Source: JAJDXW01 sp965243335 (GTDB lineage Bacteria; Pseudomonadota; Gammaproteobacteria; HK1). From it: a stretch of DNA of 64,000 nucleotides. The position numbers were made by a program, and so were the translations under genes. Location: the NCBI GenBank assembly GCA_965243335.1, contig OZ251545.1, positions 310,001-374,000 on the forward strand, given 5' to 3'. Below, one piece after another: positions 45,171 through 54,387 of this stretch (position 1 is the first letter of the stretch; each line of letters begins with the position of its first letter). The notes under the pieces are model-generated. The model had not been told where the DNA came from and ran no database searches. It was given only the letters and a program-made list of their open reading frames with translations.

Positions 45171-45364
45171 GTTTTCGAGGGGCTTTTGGGCGGGTTTCAC
45201 CCCACGGCGGCGCTTGCACGGGACCCTGGGAACGCCCCTGGGTACGCCGGCGTCTCGCCGGCCCGGGAAGGGCGAAGCGCCCGTGAGAACGACCATGCCG
45301 GCGAGACGCCGGCGTACCCAGGGGCGTTCGCCATTGGCGAAGAACCCCACCGCGCACATGCCTC
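45171..45364 (+). repeat. Dispersed inverted-repeat element, copy C
   Basis: The outer parts (TTTCACCCCACGG at the left, CCCCACCGCGCACATGCCTC at the right) match the other copies. The hairpin arms differ in sequence yet remain complementary (TGGGTACGCCGGCGTCTCGC and its inverse). It lies between the two autotransporter genes, after the terminator and before the second promoter. Confidence 0.8.
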
Positions 45365-45378
45365 CACGTTCGTGAATC

Positions 45379-45408
45379 TTGAGTGCAAGGCCGGACGTAT
45401 GCGATAGT
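45379..45408 (+). promoter_or_regulatory. Putative promoter of the second autotransporter gene
   Basis: TTGAGT (45379-45384) and GATAGT (45403-45408) are 18 bp apart and align with the putative promoter of gene 1. The -10 matches four of six consensus bases. Confidence 0.4.
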
Positions 45409-45478
45409 CCGGGATGGCGGCGCCCGGCGGCGCGAACGGTTCGAGCCGGGCGGGTTTCACGAGGAGGAGGCTCCGAGG

Positions 45479-48400
45479 ATGGCCGGAAGCACTGACTGCA
45501 GAATTACCCCCCCCCCCCCCCCCCCGCACGCGCCCGTGCATCGGGGTGCTGAAATGAAGGCCCGCTCCTCGGAAGCGGCGGGCGGTAAGCCCGGCCCCGC
45601 CGGCCGCTCGGGGCCCGCCTCCTTCTCCGGCCCGTCCTCCCGAACGAAGACGGGGGACGCGGCGGGAGCGGGGCTGCCCGTTTCCGGCGCGCTGGGGGCC
45701 GCGCTGCTCGCGGCGGCGGCGTTGCTCCTCGCGCCGGGGGACGCGCGGGCGATACAGGAATGCGGGGCCGCGAGCCTTGGCGCCACCCGCACCTGCTCGG
45801 GCGCGTCGTACAGCGACGGCATCTTCTACGGGGGAGGGGACACGGCCCGGTGGCTGCAGGGCAACAACCGCATCAACGTCCCGGGCAGCGCCGGCGCGAC
45901 GACCACGATCACGGCCACGACCGATGGCACGAGCACGCAGTCGGTCGGCGTCTACGGGCGCGCCGGCACGGGCTCGCGCGACTGGGTCCATATCACCATC
46001 GGGGACGAGACGGACGGGACCGCCCACGTCGTCAACATCGTCCAGGGAACGAGCACGAACAACGCCGCCGACCGGAACAACGGCGTGTACGTCCGGACGC
46101 AAAAACAGCGCGTCGAAGCCAATACGGGGACGGTGACGATAGAGCTGAAGCCCGGGGTGACCATCGGCTCGGCGGCCGCCCCGATGAAGCAGAACGGCCT
46201 CTGGGCGGTGCTGGACGGCGACGGAGGCCGAGGCTCCGGCCCGGCCACCATCACCAGCGCGGCGCCGATCTTCGCCGCCAAGAGAGGCATCCTGTTCGCG
46301 AGGAACGCCTCGAACATCACCGGGGCGACGACGATCACGAACAGCGGCGCCATCAGCTCGGGGGAGGAGGGCATCTACCTGTGGTACAGCCGGGTCGTCC
46401 GGCCCTGGAATGCCGCCCCCGTGTCCACCCTGAACACCTTCACCGGCGGCGCGACGATCACCAACACGGGCGCCATCGCGGTGTCGGGCGCGGATAAATA
46501 CGGCATCTACATGGACTACCGGGGCATCGGCGCCGCCGAGGTCGACAACTCCGGCGCCATCGACGCGCCGCTGGGGTCGGGCATTCATCTCTCCCACAAC
46601 AACGACAGCCCCCTCGGGCTGACGAACAACGGCGCCGCCACGCTCGGGAACTCCGGCGCCGTCAGCGCGGCCACCCTCGGCCTCCGGCTCGATAAGCGCA
46701 GCGGCGCCGGCGCGGTCACGCTCACGAACAGCGGCGCCGTGACGGTGACGGCCGACGCGGCGGCGGGCGCGGGGCACGCCGTCTGGCTGACGGAGGGCGG
46801 CAGCGGCACGGTCACGCTCACGAACTCCGGCGCCCTGCGTTCGAAGAACCACGCCCTCTACGCCGTCATGGGCGCGGCGAACACGGCCGACCTCGAGCTC
46901 ACGAACTCCGCCGCCGTCGCGTCGGAGGACGGGGACGGCATCCGGCTCGAGCGGGACGCCGAGGGCGACGTCACGGTCGACAACAGCGCCGGCGTCTCGG
47001 GGCGGTGGCACGGCGTCTACGTCGGCAACGCGGCGCGGATCGACTTCGACCAGTCGGCGGGGACGATTGCGGGCCGCACGGGCGTCTACCTCGGGGTCAC
47101 GAGCGAGAGCGCGTCGGGCGATTCGCGCGCCACGGACAGCGGCGGGGACCACGATCCCGCGATCGACCTCGACTGGACGGGAGGGAACGTCGCGCGCGGG
47201 ACGGCGGCGAACGACAACGGCCGCTTCCGGGCGGCGAGCGCCGCGCAAGTGCTGGCCTTCGACCAGGAGGCGGCGGCCGTGAAGGCCATGGCGGAGACCG
47301 TCCACTACGGCGGGGCGGCGGGGATCGAGGCGCACGCCCTGTCCTGGCGCGACGTGGTGGAGGTGGTGGCCGAGGGCGACGACCCGGGCGCGATCGCGGA
47401 CAACACGGCGCAGATGAACCTGCTGTCGACAACGCACGCCGATTCGCAGAGGGCGGCCATCCTGGCGCAGTTCAAGGCGGCGCTGGGCAACGCGGACCTC
47501 GCGGTCGCGGCGGCGGTCCTGACCGCCATCGACTCGGCCGCCACGAGCGTGTCCGACCTGAGCGACGCGGAGATCGTGACGTACCTGAGCACGGACGACG
47601 CGGCCACCAGAACCCTGCTGCGGAACGTCCTGGCGCAGGGCCTCACGGACGACGAGAAGTCGATCCTGCGGGCGGTGGCGACGAACGACGACGTGGACGC
47701 CACGCTCACGGCCGCGGGCTTCACGGACGACACCTCGGACCCCAACGACTACTGGAGCCTGGTGAAGGCGCTGCTCGACCGCCACCACCTGGACGACGTC
47801 AGCATCACCATGACCGCAGGCTCCATCGACTCGCGCGGGGACGGCATCCGCGCCTACTACGCGACGCCCCACGCCAGCAACGGCGCCGTCGAGGTCACGG
47901 TCGGCGCGGGCGCGAGCGTCACCGGCGGCAAGGCCGGCGTCTACGCCGCCAACGGCGGCTCCATCGAGGTCACCGTGGCCGCGGGCGCGAGCGTGACCGG
48001 CGGCACGGCGGGCGTCTACGTCGCCAATGCGGGCGACGGCCTGACGTTGGCCAGGAAGTACACCTACGGGTTCGCCATGGGCCAGGGCGCTCTCGCCGAC
48101 CAGTCCATAGCGGCGGTGTACAACGGGGGTTCCCTGCTCAAGCAGGTCGTCACCGTTGCGGGCACGGTGACCGGGGGGACGGACGCGGGGGTTCGCCTGA
48201 GCGGCGGCGCGGTCATCGTCGAGGAAGGGGGCAGCGTGCGCGCGGGCTCCTCGGGCGTAGGCGTCCTGGCGGACGGCCCGGCGCTGGTGTACGTGGACGG
48301 CGAGGTGAGGGGCGGCGCGGGCGGGGCCGCGGCGGTGCATCTCGAGGGCGGCGGCACCGTGACGGTGGGGCTGAACGGGCGCGTGCGGGCCAACGGCGCC

Positions 48401-51400
48401 ACCCACGCCATCCAGAGAGACGGGACCGCGGGGACGACCAGGCTGAGCCTGATCACCGAGAGCTCCCGGCTCACCGCCATGGTCCCGTACCGGGACGACC
48501 TGCTCGCCCAGGTGGAGGGCTCCCTCTCGGGCGTCGACAGCGCGCGTCTGCGCGAATACGCGAACGGCGTGCCCACCGGTTACTCCCTGCCGCTGGGGAT
48601 CACCGACGACGGCATGTTGGACACCAGCAAGTTTCCCTCGCGGCCGACGTCGTACGATTGCGCGGCGGCGGACGGACGCTGTGTCATCACCGAGGCGGGG
48701 ACGGTTTCGGACCGCCGCACGGGCGTCTACGCCGCGGTCCCGCGCATAGGCGCGACGGCGGCGAGCCAGCCGCTGATCGACGTCACCTGGACGGGGACGT
48801 TCTCGCAAGGGGCGGCCGGCGACGCGGGCCGCTTCGCGGCGGCGACGGCTCGGGACGCGCTCACCTTCGACCGGGAGTCGGCGGCGGTGGAGGTCGTGGA
48901 GGCGACCACCCGGTGGGGGGCGCCGGCGGGCATCGAGGCGCACGCCCTGTCCTGGCGCGACGTGGCGGCGGCGGTGGCGAAGGGCGACGACCCGGGCGCG
49001 ATCGCGAACAACGCGGCGCAGCTAACGGCCGTGCCGACGGGCGCCACCGCCAGCGACAACGCCTACGTGGCGGCGTTCCGGGCGGCGCTGGGCAACGCGG
49101 ATCTCGCGGTCGCGCCGGCGGTCTGGACCGCCATCGGCGGCAGCGGCGCCACGAGCCTGGACGACGTGACGGACGCGGAGATCGTGACGTATCTCCAGAC
49201 GAACGACGCGCCCACCAGAGCCCTGCTGCGCAACGTGCTGGCGCAGGGCCTCTCGGACAAGGAGAAGGCGGTGCTGGCGGCGGTGGCGGCGGGTGACGCC
49301 ACGGCCCTCACCATCGCGCTCAACGACGCGGACGCGGGCTTCCCCAGCGACTACAAGGCGGCGGTGCAGGCGCTGCTGGAGCGCTACAACGTGGGCGACG
49401 TCCGCATCGCCATGAACGCAGGCTCCATCGACTCGCGCGGGGACGGCATCCGCGCCTACTACGCGACACCCCACGACGACAACGGCGGCATTTCCGTCAG
49501 CGTGGCCGAAGGCGCGAGCGTGACCGCCGGGTTGGCGGGCATCTACGTCGCGAACGCGGGCGGCGACGTCACGGTCACCAACGGCGGGACCATCGATGCG
49601 GGCACATACGGCATCCGGGTCGTCAAGCCGGGGTCCTCGGGCGACGTCGCCATCACCACCACGGGCGGCTCGATCACCGCGGACCTGCACGGCGTCTATC
49701 CGCAGGACAACGCGGGCCACACGGGCACGGTCACGGTCACCAACGCCGGCGACGTTACCGCCGGCCTGGCGGGCGTCTACGTCAACCGGCTCGGCTCGGG
49801 GGCCGTCACCGTCACCAACACCGGCGGGACGGTGCGCGGCGAGACCGAGCCCGGCATCTTCGCCGCGAACAAGGCGGGGGACGCCAGCGACGTGACGGTC
49901 AGCGTGACGGGCGGCGAGGTCCGGTCCACGGGCCTGAACAGTACGGTCCGGTCCACGGGCTGGAACAGTACCGCCGTCCATGCCTGGAACCGGGGCACGG
50001 GCGACGTCACCGTCACCCTCGGCGCGGAGGCCGGGGCCGTCTCGAAGCACGCCGCGGGCGTCTTCGCCACCCTCGGCGCGGACGCGGACAACGACGCCGG
50101 GCGGATCGCGATCGCCCAGGGCGGGACGGTCATGGGCCGCACGGGGGTCTACGCCCTGGCGGCGCACGGGACCACCGCCGCGACGGTGGCGCCGCGCGCG
50201 GCGGCGGATCAGCCGCTCATCGACGTCACCTGGACGGGGACGTTCTCGCACGGGACGGAGGCCGACGTCGCCCCGGACGACCTGGGCAGGTTCGAGGCGG
50301 CGACCGCCGCGGAGATGCTCGTCTTCGACCGGGAGACGGCGGCCGTGAAGGCGGTGGGGGAGAGCGTGCGCTGGGGGGCGCCGGCGGGCATCGAGGCCCA
50401 GGCGACGTCCTGGAGGGCGGTGGCGGCGGAGGTGGCCAAGGGCGACGACCCGGGGACGATTGCGGACCAAACGGCGCGGGAGCGGGTGTTCGACACCAGG
50501 CCGACCGCCGACGCGGACCTCAGGGCGAAGTCGAACGCCCTCGTGAAGCAGGTCAAGGCGATGCTCGACAACGATGAAATCGTGGTCGAGGCCGGGAGCG
50601 TGCTCGCCGCGTTCATCGACGCCATGGACACCACCGACGACGACGTGTACACGGAAGAGGAGATCGCGGCTTACCTGGCCACTGACGACGACAATATCAG
50701 GGAGGGTCTGCGGGCCGTCATGGAGTTGGGCCTCTCGGAGGCGGAGAAGAAGGTGTTGAAGGCGGTGGCGGCGGGTGACGCCACGGCCCTCACCACCGCG
50801 CTCGACGACGCGGACGCGGGCTTCTCCACCGATTACAAGACGGCGGTGAGGGCGCTGCTGGACCGCTACAACGTGGGCGACGTCCGGGTCGCCATGAACG
50901 GGGGCTCCATCGACTCGCGCGGGGACGGCATCCGCGCCTGGTACGCGACGCCCCACGACCGGAACGGCGGCATTTCCGTCACCGTGGCCGAAGGCGCGCG
51001 CGTCACCGGCGCCCTGGCGGGCGTCTACGTGGCGAACGCGGGGCCAGGCCTGATGTTGGAAAGGAAGTACACGCCCGGGTACAGCAAGGAAGACGAAAAC
51101 AGACGTGATGAGCTCGTGCCGGTGATGCACGGCGAGGGTGCGGATGCGGTTCCCCTGCGCAACCAGCTCGTCACCGTGGCGGGCACGGTGACCGGGGGGA
51201 CGGACGCGGCGGTGCGCCTCTCGGGCGGGGGCGCGGTCCTCGTCCTGGAGGGGGGCAGGGTGCACGCCGGGGCCTCGGGGGTGGGGATCCTGGTGGACGA
51301 CCCGGGCCCGGCGGTGGTGTACGTAGACGGCGAGGTGAAGGGCGGCGCAGGCGGGGCCGCGGCGGTGCATCTCACCGGCGGCGGCAGCGTCGTCGTGGGC

Positions 51401-54244
51401 CTGGGCGGGAAGGTGCAGGCCAACGGCGCGGAGCACGCCATCCGGAGCGACGGTACGGAGGCGGCCACGCTGACCCTGGTCACCGACCGCCTGATCCCGT
51501 ACCGGGAGGACGTGAACGCTCAGGTGGAGGGCTCCCTCGAGGGCGTGGAAAGCGCCCGTCTGCGCGAGGACCGGGACGGCGCGCCCACCGGTTACTCCGC
51601 GTCGCTGGCGGTCACCGCCGAGGGCCTGTTGGACACCAGCAAGCTTCCCTCGCGGCCGGATCTGCCAACGGAGCCGCCGCTCCTGTGCCCGGAGGCGGCG
51701 GACGGACGCTGCCGCATCACCCAGGCGGGGACGATATCGGGCCGCACGGGCGTGTACGCCGCGGTCCCGCGCGCGAGCGCGCCGGGAGAGACGCGCGCGG
51801 CGGCGGACCAGCCGCTGATCGACGTCACCTGGACGGGGACGTTCTCGCACGCGGGGGGCGACCGGGGCCGCTTCGCGGCGGCGAGCGCTGCGGACGTGCT
51901 CACCTTCGACCGGGAGTCGGCGGCCGGGAAGGCGGTCGAGGAGACCGTCCGCTGGGACGCGCCGGCGGGCATCGAGGCGCACGCCCTGTCCTGGCGCGAG
52001 GTGGCGGCGCAGGTGGCCAGGGGCGACGACCCGGGCGCGGTCGCGGACGCTGCGGCGCAGACGGCGCTGCTGGCGGCGAGCGGCGCCGCTTCGCGGAGGG
52101 CGGACGTCGTGGCGCAGTTCCGGGCGGCGCTCGGGAACGACGAGATCGAGGTCGCGTCGGCGGTCCTCACCGCCATCGACGGCGCCGCCACGAGCGTGGC
52201 GGACTTGAGCGACCGGGAGATCGTGGAGTATCTGAGCACGGACGACGACGTCACGAGAGCCCTGCTGCGCAACGTGCTGGCGCAGGGTCTCTCGGAGAAG
52301 GAGGAGAAGGTGTTGCGGGCGGTGGCGACGAACACCGACGTTGACGCCGCGCTCGACGCTGCGGACGCGGGCTTCACCGCCGCCTGGAAGACGGCGGTGA
52401 AGGGGCTGCTGGAGCGCCACAACGTGGGCGACGTCCGCATCGCCGTGAACGCAGGCTCCATCGACTCGCGCGGGGACGGCATCCGCGCCTGGTACGCGAC
52501 GCCCCACGACCGGAACGGCGGCGTTTCCGTCACCGTGGCCGAGGGCGCGAGCGTGACCGGGGCCAGGGCGGGCGTCTACGTGGCGAACGCGGGCGAGGGC
52601 CTGAGGCTGGCCAGGAAGTACACGCCCGGGTACAGCAAGGCAGACGAAAACAGACGTGATGAGCTCGTGGCGGTGATGCACGGCGAGGGTGCGGATGCGG
52701 TTCCCCTGCGCAACCAGCTCGTCACCGTGGCGGGCACGGTGACCGGCGGTACGGACGCGGCGGTGCACCTGTCGGGCGGGGGCGCGGTGCTGGTCATGGA
52801 GGGGGGCAAGGTGCACGCGGGCGCCTCGGGGGTGGGGATCCTGGTGAACGACCCGGGCCCGGCGGTGGCGTACGTCGACGGCGAGGTGAAGGGCGGCGAG
52901 GGCGGCGCCGCGGCGGTGCATCTGACCGGCGGCGGCAGCGTCATCGTGGGCCTGAACGGGAAGGTGCGGGCCAACGGCGCCGACCGCGTCATCCGGGGCG
53001 GCGGCGACGCGGCGACCCTGGTGGCCCTGACCCTGGTCACCGACGGCCTGATCGAGGATCGGGATTCCGCCGAAGCGGCGTACGCGCGGGTGGAGGGCCC
53101 CACCGAGGACGTCGAGGCCGTCCGTTTCCGCGAGGACCGGGACGGCGTGCCCACCGGTTACGACACGGAGTTGCCGGTCACCCCCGACGGCCGGTTGGAC
53201 ACCAGCGGGCTTCCGTGCCCCGAGGGCCAGACCCGCGGCGATGGCGATGTGTGCGCGCCCCCGCCATCGGGTCCGGCGGGTCCGACGGGTCCGGGGACGG
53301 GTCCGGGGATGGAGCTCTCCTGCGAGGATGCGGGAGATGGCCGCTGCGGGTTGTACGAGGCGCTGCCGTCGATGCTGCTGGAGATGAACGGCCTGCCGTC
53401 GTGGGCGGAGCGGACGTCGGCGGCGCGGGATGCGAACGGCGGCTGGGCGCGGGTGGAGTCGGCGCGGGGCAAGTGGCGGGCGAAGAAGGCGGCGACGGCC
53501 GGGGAGCTTGACTACGACCACCGCCGGAGCGGGGTGCGTGCGGGGTTCGACTTCCTCGCCGGCGAGAACGGTCGGTTGGGGGTGTCGGCGCACGCGCTCG
53601 GGGGCAAGGCGCAGATGAGCGGCGTGGGCGAGGTGGAGCTGGACGGGCTGGGGGGCGGGGTGTCCGCCACGTGGCTGGCCGGGGACCTGTACGTGGACGC
53701 GCAGGCGGGGCTGACGTTGTACGACGTCGGGGTCGAATCGTACACGCACGGCGAGCTGCTGAAGAAGGACGTCGACGGCGCGGGGTATGCGCTGGGCGTG
53801 GAGGTGGGCGCGCGGATGCCGGTGGGCAGGGCGTTGGTGACGCCGCGCGGGGGGTTGTCGTGGTCGGCGGCCGATCTGGACGACTTCACGGACATGGAGA
53901 CCGCGGGCAGCCCGGAGGCTCGGGTGTCGGTGTCGGCGGAGGGCGCCCGCAGCGTGAAGGGCCGTCTGGGGGTGATGGTGGAGACGGAGTTGGGGATGGG
54001 AGGCTCCTGGGGGCGGGTGTACGGCTCGCTGGACGTGGAGCGCGAGCTCTCGGACGAGACGGAGGTGAAGGTCGGGGGGCAGTTGCTGGAGACGGAGGTT
54101 CGTCCGGCGTCGGTGCGTCTGGGGGCCGGCGGGGTGTTCGAGGTGGATGAGAACGTCGTGGTGCGGGCCACCGCGGGCTACCGCACGAGCGGAAGCGGCA
54201 CGAGCGGATACGGCGGGGGGCTTGAGCTGCGCGTGCGGTTCTGA
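45479..54244 (+). CDS. Giant autotransporter 2 (type V secretion), poly(C) in frame
   Basis: From the ATG at 45479 (GAGGAGGAGGCTCCGAGG upstream) the frame reads MAGSTDCRITPPPPPP through the 19-C run and on into the passenger: 2921 aa. A second start at 45554 (MKARSSEAAGG) matches gene 1. The signal sequence is ALGAALLAAAALLLAPGDAR. The passenger has beta-helix repeats (LTNSGAVTVTADAAAG), then four copies of the large module seen in gene 1, each with the helical insert NVLAQGL and RGDGIRA. Cys pairs (CAAADGRC, CPEAADGRC, CEDAGDGRC) close most modules. The C-terminal barrel ends LELRVRF. With the leader in frame, the N-terminal extension before the signal peptide is about 25 residues. It should be exported and displayed on the surface; role unknown, adhesion likely by family. 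Confidence 0.85.
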   Translation: MAGSTDCRITPPPPPPHAPVHRGAEMKARSSEAAGGKPGPAGRSGPASFSGPSSRTKTGDAAGAGLPVSGALGAALLAAAALLLAPGDARAIQECGAASLGATRTCSGASYSDGIFYGGGDTARWLQGNNRINVPGSAGATTTITATTDGTSTQSVGVYGRAGTGSRDWVHITIGDETDGTAHVVNIVQGTSTNNAADRNNGVYVRTQKQRVEANTGTVTIELKPGVTIGSAAAPMKQNGLWAVLDGDGGRGSGPATITSAAPIFAAKRGILFARNASNITGATTITNSGAISSGEEGIYLWYSRVVRPWNAAPVSTLNTFTGGATITNTGAIAVSGADKYGIYMDYRGIGAAEVDNSGAIDAPLGSGIHLSHNNDSPLGLTNNGAATLGNSGAVSAATLGLRLDKRSGAGAVTLTNSGAVTVTADAAAGAGHAVWLTEGGSGTVTLTNSGALRSKNHALYAVMGAANTADLELTNSAAVASEDGDGIRLERDAEGDVTVDNSAGVSGRWHGVYVGNAARIDFDQSAGTIAGRTGVYLGVTSESASGDSRATDSGGDHDPAIDLDWTGGNVARGTAANDNGRFRAASAAQVLAFDQEAAAVKAMAETVHYGGAAGIEAHALSWRDVVEVVAEGDDPGAIADNTAQMNLLSTTHADSQRAAILAQFKAALGNADLAVAAAVLTAIDSAATSVSDLSDAEIVTYLSTDDAATRTLLRNVLAQGLTDDEKSILRAVATNDDVDATLTAAGFTDDTSDPNDYWSLVKALLDRHHLDDVSITMTAGSIDSRGDGIRAYYATPHASNGAVEVTVGAGASVTGGKAGVYAANGGSIEVTVAAGASVTGGTAGVYVANAGDGLTLARKYTYGFAMGQGALADQSIAAVYNGGSLLKQVVTVAGTVTGGTDAGVRLSGGAVIVEEGGSVRAGSSGVGVLADGPALVYVDGEVRGGAGGAAAVHLEGGGTVTVGLNGRVRANGATHAIQRDGTAGTTRLSLITESSRLTAMVPYRDDLLAQVEGSLSGVDSARLREYANGVPTGYSLPLGITDDGMLDTSKFPSRPTSYDCAAADGRCVITEAGTVSDRRTGVYAAVPRIGATAASQPLIDVTWTGTFSQGAAGDAGRFAAATARDALTFDRESAAVEVVEATTRWGAPAGIEAHALSWRDVAAAVAKGDDPGAIANNAAQLTAVPTGATASDNAYVAAFRAALGNADLAVAPAVWTAIGGSGATSLDDVTDAEIVTYLQTNDAPTRALLRNVLAQGLSDKEKAVLAAVAAGDATALTIALNDADAGFPSDYKAAVQALLERYNVGDVRIAMNAGSIDSRGDGIRAYYATPHDDNGGISVSVAEGASVTAGLAGIYVANAGGDVTVTNGGTIDAGTYGIRVVKPGSSGDVAITTTGGSITADLHGVYPQDNAGHTGTVTVTNAGDVTAGLAGVYVNRLGSGAVTVTNTGGTVRGETEPGIFAANKAGDASDVTVSVTGGEVRSTGLNSTVRSTGWNSTAVHAWNRGTGDVTVTLGAEAGAVSKHAAGVFATLGADADNDAGRIAIAQGGTVMGRTGVYALAAHGTTAATVAPRAAADQPLIDVTWTGTFSHGTEADVAPDDLGRFEAATAAEMLVFDRETAAVKAVGESVRWGAPAGIEAQATSWRAVAAEVAKGDDPGTIADQTARERVFDTRPTADADLRAKSNALVKQVKAMLDNDEIVVEAGSVLAAFIDAMDTTDDDVYTEEEIAAYLATDDDNIREGLRAVMELGLSEAEKKVLKAVAAGDATALTTALDDADAGFSTDYKTAVRALLDRYNVGDVRVAMNGGSIDSRGDGIRAWYATPHDRNGGISVTVAEGARVTGALAGVYVANAGPGLMLERKYTPGYSKEDENRRDELVPVMHGEGADAVPLRNQLVTVAGTVTGGTDAAVRLSGGGAVLVLEGGRVHAGASGVGILVDDPGPAVVYVDGEVKGGAGGAAAVHLTGGGSVVVGLGGKVQANGAEHAIRSDGTEAATLTLVTDRLIPYREDVNAQVEGSLEGVESARLREDRDGAPTGYSASLAVTAEGLLDTSKLPSRPDLPTEPPLLCPEAADGRCRITQAGTISGRTGVYAAVPRASAPGETRAAADQPLIDVTWTGTFSHAGGDRGRFAAASAADVLTFDRESAAGKAVEETVRWDAPAGIEAHALSWREVAAQVARGDDPGAVADAAAQTALLAASGAASRRADVVAQFRAALGNDEIEVASAVLTAIDGAATSVADLSDREIVEYLSTDDDVTRALLRNVLAQGLSEKEEKVLRAVATNTDVDAALDAADAGFTAAWKTAVKGLLERHNVGDVRIAVNAGSIDSRGDGIRAWYATPHDRNGGVSVTVAEGASVTGARAGVYVANAGEGLRLARKYTPGYSKADENRRDELVAVMHGEGADAVPLRNQLVTVAGTVTGGTDAAVHLSGGGAVLVMEGGKVHAGASGVGILVNDPGPAVAYVDGEVKGGEGGAAAVHLTGGGSVIVGLNGKVRANGADRVIRGGGDAATLVALTLVTDGLIEDRDSAEAAYARVEGPTEDVEAVRFREDRDGVPTGYDTELPVTPDGRLDTSGLPCPEGQTRGDGDVCAPPPSGPAGPTGPGTGPGMELSCEDAGDGRCGLYEALPSMLLEMNGLPSWAERTSAARDANGGWARVESARGKWRAKKAATAGELDYDHRRSGVRAGFDFLAGENGRLGVSAHALGGKAQMSGVGEVELDGLGGGVSATWLAGDLYVDAQAGLTLYDVGVESYTHGELLKKDVDGAGYALGVEVGARMPVGRALVTPRGGLSWSAADLDDFTDMETAGSPEARVSVSAEGARSVKGRLGVMVETELGMGGSWGRVYGSLDVERELSDETEVKVGGQLLETEVRPASVRLGAGGVFEVDENVVVRATAGYRTSGSGTSGYGGGLELRVRF
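45507..45525 (+). repeat. Poly(C) tract, 19 bases
   Basis: A run of 19 C at the same place relative to the MAGSTD start as the 27-C run of gene 1. With 19 C the upstream start is in frame with the passenger; loss or gain of one or two bases would break it. Confidence 0.85.
47060..53200 (+). repeat. Four tandem passenger modules of autotransporter 2
   Basis: The repeats begin near 47060, 48700, 50130 and 51738, each marked by GRTGVY. Each contains RGDGIRA-YAT (near 47830, 49435, 50920 and 52470), and the last runs to the barrel linker. The second copy lacks the long VTGGTDAAV section and has a run of shorter beta-helix repeats instead. Modules 3 and 4 are the most similar to each other. Confidence 0.75.
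53303..54241 (+). repeat. Barrel-coding segment, near-identical to 44061-44999
   Basis: See the matching segment in autotransporter 1. Even synonymous positions agree almost throughout, unlike the passenger DNA. Confidence 0.85.
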
Positions 54245-54387
54245 CCCGCATTTCCAGGAGCGCTCGCGAGCGGTGCGCCTGGCGGAGAGCTCTGTCGCGC
54301 ACGCGCCCGCGGACGAGCCGGGCCGGACGGCGGCGGCCCGGGCATGTAAGATGGCGGTCCAACGCACGGAAACGGAGGGACGCAGCC

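Noticed and set aside
47060..53200. CRISPR array suggested by the many repeats
   Set aside because: Repeats are over a kilobase long, coding and diverged, with no short regular spacers.
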